Source: Mycoplasmopsis meleagridis
GTDB lineage: Bacteria > Bacillota_I > Bacilli_A > Mycoplasmatales > Metamycoplasmataceae
Direction: 5' to 3'
Assembly (NCBI RefSeq): GCF_900660695.1
Contig: NZ_LR215042.1
Coordinates: forward strand, 372,001-436,000
DNA length: 64,000 nt
Shown here: one piece after another, positions 60,250 through 64,000 of the stretch
How positions within the stretch are numbered: position 1 is the first letter of the stretch
Layout of the letters: each line of letters begins with the position of its first letter
Program-made: the position numbers and the translations under genes
Notes under the pieces: generated by a model
What the model was told of the DNA's origin: nothing
Seen by the model: only the letters and a program-made list of their open reading frames with translations
Databases searched by the model: none

Positions 60250-63200
60250 TTATTCTATATGTTTAGGATCACTTAATCAATAAGGTATATCAATCGTAGG
60301 ATCAAAAGCAGCCATTTTTAAGATGTTAAGTGATAACGAATTAAGATTCTTTTGATCTAATATTTCTTTTGCGTTTTTATTTACTAAACCAAAGTAATCA
60401 TAAATTGTTGTTTTATTGCTATTGGTATCATATGCATTTCAGTAATATTGTCAAGCGGTGGCTTGTGAATAATTTCCACCAGAGTTAATTGAAGACATGT
60501 AATTGCCGTCTTTGTCAATTAAACCTGTTCCTGATTCGCCCGCTTTAGTAAGACTAGGTGTGTAATTAAGCTGAGTATTTCAAGAATTTCTACCAACAAA
60601 TTCTCTATTATCTGCTGTTTTTGTTCTATTAACAATAAAGCCAACTTGTTGTAATCCTGGGAAAGAAGTAAGCATTCTATCAACTGTAAAGGCTGGTTTA
60701 CCTTCTCATGATTTTGAATTTTGTCTATTAATTGCTGCAAGAACAAATTGGAAATTATCCTTATTGTAATCATTTACAACTAAATTAGGTATTTCTTTTA
60801 AGTTTTCATATCATCTAGCACTTTGCATTCTGCCGGCTTCTCTAAATTTCTTAATTAAGTCGTTAATATCAATAATTGAAACTGATAAATCAACCGATTG
60901 TGCTTTACCTTCTCCAACATTAGGAATTTGATTTTGTCCACCTCAAATTGTGAAAATGTTAGTTTTTTCAGTATTATCATTAAAATTAAAACCTGTTCCA
61001 ACAGTTATACCACGGTTTAAACCGGCATGAGTTATCTTTGTTTCTTTTACTTTGCCTTCATATGGTTTATCCATAAAAGAATCATTATTAATAACGTGGT
61101 GATTAGATACAATGTAAAATCTACCGTCATTAGGATCTTTGTTAACTTTTCCTAAAATAAGACCTGTTCCTTGGTTAAAGATAACCGCTCTATTAACTGC
61201 GTTTTTTCATCTTTTATCTTGGTATGATAAGAAACCAAAATCAATGTCTAATTTATAACCTTCATGTCATTTATAAGGTAAGGCTTGGTTAGGATTATAT
61301 TTAAACATTTCACCATGGTTATAGCCTTCATTATAAACATAAAAAGGCATTCCGCTACTAGTAACAGCTAAGTGGTTATAATCGAATACGTTTGTTTTGT
61401 AACTACTAAATGTTTCGTTTTTAACGTTATTTAAATATTGAATATTAACAGTAGCACCTAAATTTTTGCTGAAAAAGACTGCTTTGTTAGGATCAAAAGC
61501 TGGATTTGGTAATGTATTCTTATAAACCCCGTCTTTACCATAATACGTATTGGTAGCAAAATTATCGCCAATAATCTTGTAGTTTTTATTATCCGTTAAT
61601 TTGTAAGTAAATGAGATGCCATCTTTAGTTAATTCAAAAATAACTTCGAATGTAGCTTTAATACCATTTACTTCATCAGTTTCTTTATTGATTGTAATTT
61701 TCTTTTCTTTATTTAATTTTTCTCAATCGAGCGATATATTCAAACCTTTATCTTGCGTAACAATTCTAATAAATCTATCGTTATCTATATTAAGCAAATT
61801 GGTGTTAAAATGGAAATTAATTTTGGCATTTTGATTGTTTTTATTATTTCCTAATAAAGGCATAAAATAGTCGTTTTTGAATAATCATGTAACTGATCTT
61901 TGATCATCAGAAATCTTGAATAATATATCTTTATAGTTAAATTCAATTTTTCTTCTTCTTAAAACATTGCCATTAGTTAAGAAAACTTTTTTCATGTAAT
62001 AAGTAGCCGATAAATTATCAAGAATTTGATCATCTGTTAATGATGAAGCAGTTTTTTGATCCTTAAAACCGCTTAATTCGTATCAAATATCACCATCAAT
62101 ATTTTTTGTTTTATCAAGAAAACCTACAAAATTTACATATTTTAATCTTATAAAGACTTTTTGACCGCCACTTTTATCATTAATAACTTTAACTTCTTTA
62201 ATTTGAAGATTATCTTTATTGCTAAATTTAAAGCCATGATAATTTGCACTATCTTTTAAAGCTAAATATTTCTTAGAATTAGCAGGAGTTTTAATTTCAT
62301 TTTGGAACTGACTAATTGTTACTTGTTTAATTTGATCTTGTTTAATATCTAAATCGTCAAAAGTAAGATTATTAACTAAAGCTGTTGGATAAGCATCTAA
62401 TTTAAAGTCATTTTCTAAATTAACTACTTTTATAGTTTTATTATTGGTATATCTCATATTAGGATTTTTCTTGTTAATAAAACCTAATTTGAAACTTAAT
62501 CAACCTTTATTATTATTTTTAGCATCATATCCACCATTTATATCGTAGAAATAGATAAAAAAGTCTTTACTTAAATCTGAAACATTTATGTTAGTATCTT
62601 TATCTGTATCAGGTGAAATGTCATTATATTTATTAGTGTCTTTTCTACCAGTACTATTAAAAATTAACACTTTATCAAGATTATCATAAGCTTTTTGTTT
62701 AATAATTAAATCTGCGTCGATAGTTCTTCTGGTGTTAGTATTATTCATTTCATTACCTTGAGAAAATCTGTAGGTAAAATTAGTTGAATTGATTTTATCA
62801 ATTTTATCTTTTCAATGTTTTAGATTTCTATCATTTCCTAATGAGTTATCTTTATCAATTTCTATTCCAGTTAACAATTTAGTTTTACTTTTAATTGGTT
62901 GAAAGTCTTCTTGAGTATAAGAATTACCATTTTTAGGCTTAATGTCTTGTTTAGTAAATGGTTTAAAACCTTGTCATTTAATACCTAAAGTTTTTATTCC
63001 CGTGTAAACGCCATTTTTATAAAGTCCAAAATTAACATTCGCATAGCCCGAAACATTGTCATATTTAAGGCCAAAAGCTTCTGTGTCTTTTTCAGGTAAA
63101 ACTTTAATTTCATATTCACCTGATTTAGGAAATTCGTACAATTCGTTTAATTTTTCAAAAGCATCACTAGCTAAAACATTAGCTTCTTGAAGAGACTTAT

Positions 63201-64000
63201 TTTTGTATTTTGACATTAGAATAATGTCTTTAATATTATTATTTAATACCAAATTAACTATTTCAAGGTCTTTTGCGTCATTTCCGTAATATACATTAGT
63301 TAAAACTACTGGCAATTCAATACTTTGATTATTTTTAGTCAATTTTAAATATAAGTAAATTCAAAAATCATAACCAATATTAATAACAGAATAAAGCGGA
63401 GGATTATTTTTATATTTTTCCTCAGTAAAATCTTTACCAATTGGCAATACTTCTGAAATAGTTCAGCCATTTGATTTGAAAGTTAAAATCTTTTTAATTG
63501 TTTCTAACAATAAAGCTTTTGAAGTTGAATCACTTGAGTTTCCGATTTGATCGACATTGACAGTCTTATATTTATCGCCTTCTGTCGCTTTTATTTCAGT
63601 AGCTACTTCTTTTAAAGCGTCCTCGATATTTTTATCAATTTGTTCAGCACGATCAGTTTTTTTCCCAAAATCTAATTTGTAATTTTTTGGTTGGTATTTT
63701 TTAAGAAATTCTTGAGAAAAACTATAAGTAATATGATTATTAGTCAACTTCTTGTCAGTTGTATCGAAGAAAGCCATAACATTATTCTTGTTAGATAAAT
63801 CGCTACTATGATTATTAACATTTGTAGAAACATTTTTTAATTCTCTAATTATATTATCACCTATTTTCAAATTAACATTCGCACTAAGATTAATTTTATA
63901 AACTTTAGCAGTATAAGTAGATGAATTTTTAAAATTATTTTCATCAAAAACTGTGTAAGACTTATTTTCCAATTCAACTTTATTAACAATGCTTCTTTTA
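60250..64000 (-). CDS. DUF31 serine protease, paralogue of the adjacent gene; 5' end outside window
   Basis: At least 1,249 codons in one open frame that continues past the right edge, so signal peptide and N-terminal repeats are not seen. It matches its neighbour along its length: YYLKKYQ-type and NIEDALKEVATEI blocks, ALLLETIKKIL, YKNGVYTGIKT, LKDSANYHGFKF. The peptidase His is in SNHHVINN (codon at 61096-61098) and the Ser in KAGESGTGL (codon 60532-60534), with GES for GQS. Asp is proposed in SVDLSV. It lies upstream of the other copy in the same direction with no terminator between, so both are probably on one transcript. Confidence 0.85.

Noticed and set aside
60519-60773. An 84-residue open frame that seemed to show a frameshift in the right-hand protease
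   Set aside because: The peptidase frame (AGESGTGL, codon 60532-60534) runs straight through this stretch in the main frame, so the other frame is a shadow.

Overview
The window is from a mollicute that reads TGA as tryptophan, most likely a Hominis-group mycoplasma (Metamycoplasma-like). Evidence seen directly: very low G+C; in-frame TGA at conserved Trp positions in almost every gene, with stops confined to TAA/TAG; a complete arginine deiminase pathway; and the compact mollicute tRNA block Pro-Ala-Met-Ile-Ser-fMet-Asp-Phe. The species assignment is inference.

Layout. (1) 1-8295 (-): a giant surface protein, cut by the left edge, with a frameshift in an A8 tract and a (TA)n tract upstream of its start. 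(2) 8682-13772 (-): arginine fermentation operon arcA-arcB-arcC-antiporter, which turns arginine into ornithine, ammonia, CO2 and ATP. (3) 13984-25812 (-): a second giant paralogue of about 3,940 codons, interrupted by one TAA at codon 239. The two giant genes bracket the arc operon. (4) 25952-29886: tRNA-Leu(CAA), tmcAL, a lipoprotein, infC-rpmI-rplT with an AUU-initiated infC, a small membrane protein, and a tRNA-Leu with anticodon AAG. (5) 29906-40629 (-): hisS-aspS; then asnS, a glycosyltransferase-like gene, an RDD membrane protein, pcrA/uvrD, a 501-aa membrane protein and degV, several joined by TAATG stop/start overlaps. (6) 40737-47051: pepC (+); then on the minus strand a proline iminopeptidase, an Mg2+ P-type ATPase, a dUTPase and peptide deformylase. 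(7) 47171-49168 (-): an orphan type I restriction specificity gene (hsdS) made of modules joined by an (AG)13 seam. (8) 49200-53334: rsmD, Smr protein and mutM (-), two tandem PEBP proteins (+), ldh (-). (9) 53496-54202 (-): eight tRNAs. (10) 54445-64000 (-): two tandem DUF31 serine proteases of the mycoplasma Ig-protease (MIP) type, the second cut by the right edge.

How it fits together. Housekeeping genes lie in short, tightly coupled operons. About 29 kb of the 64 kb encodes surface-exposed proteins (two giant helical-repeat proteins, two proteases). Sites prone to length change (A8, (TA)n, (AG)13) occur in or next to the surface and restriction genes, not in housekeeping genes, which suggests phase variation. 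The most interesting locus is hsdS: the (AG)13 seam puts a third target-recognition module out of frame, so a change in dinucleotide number would give three different protein ends.
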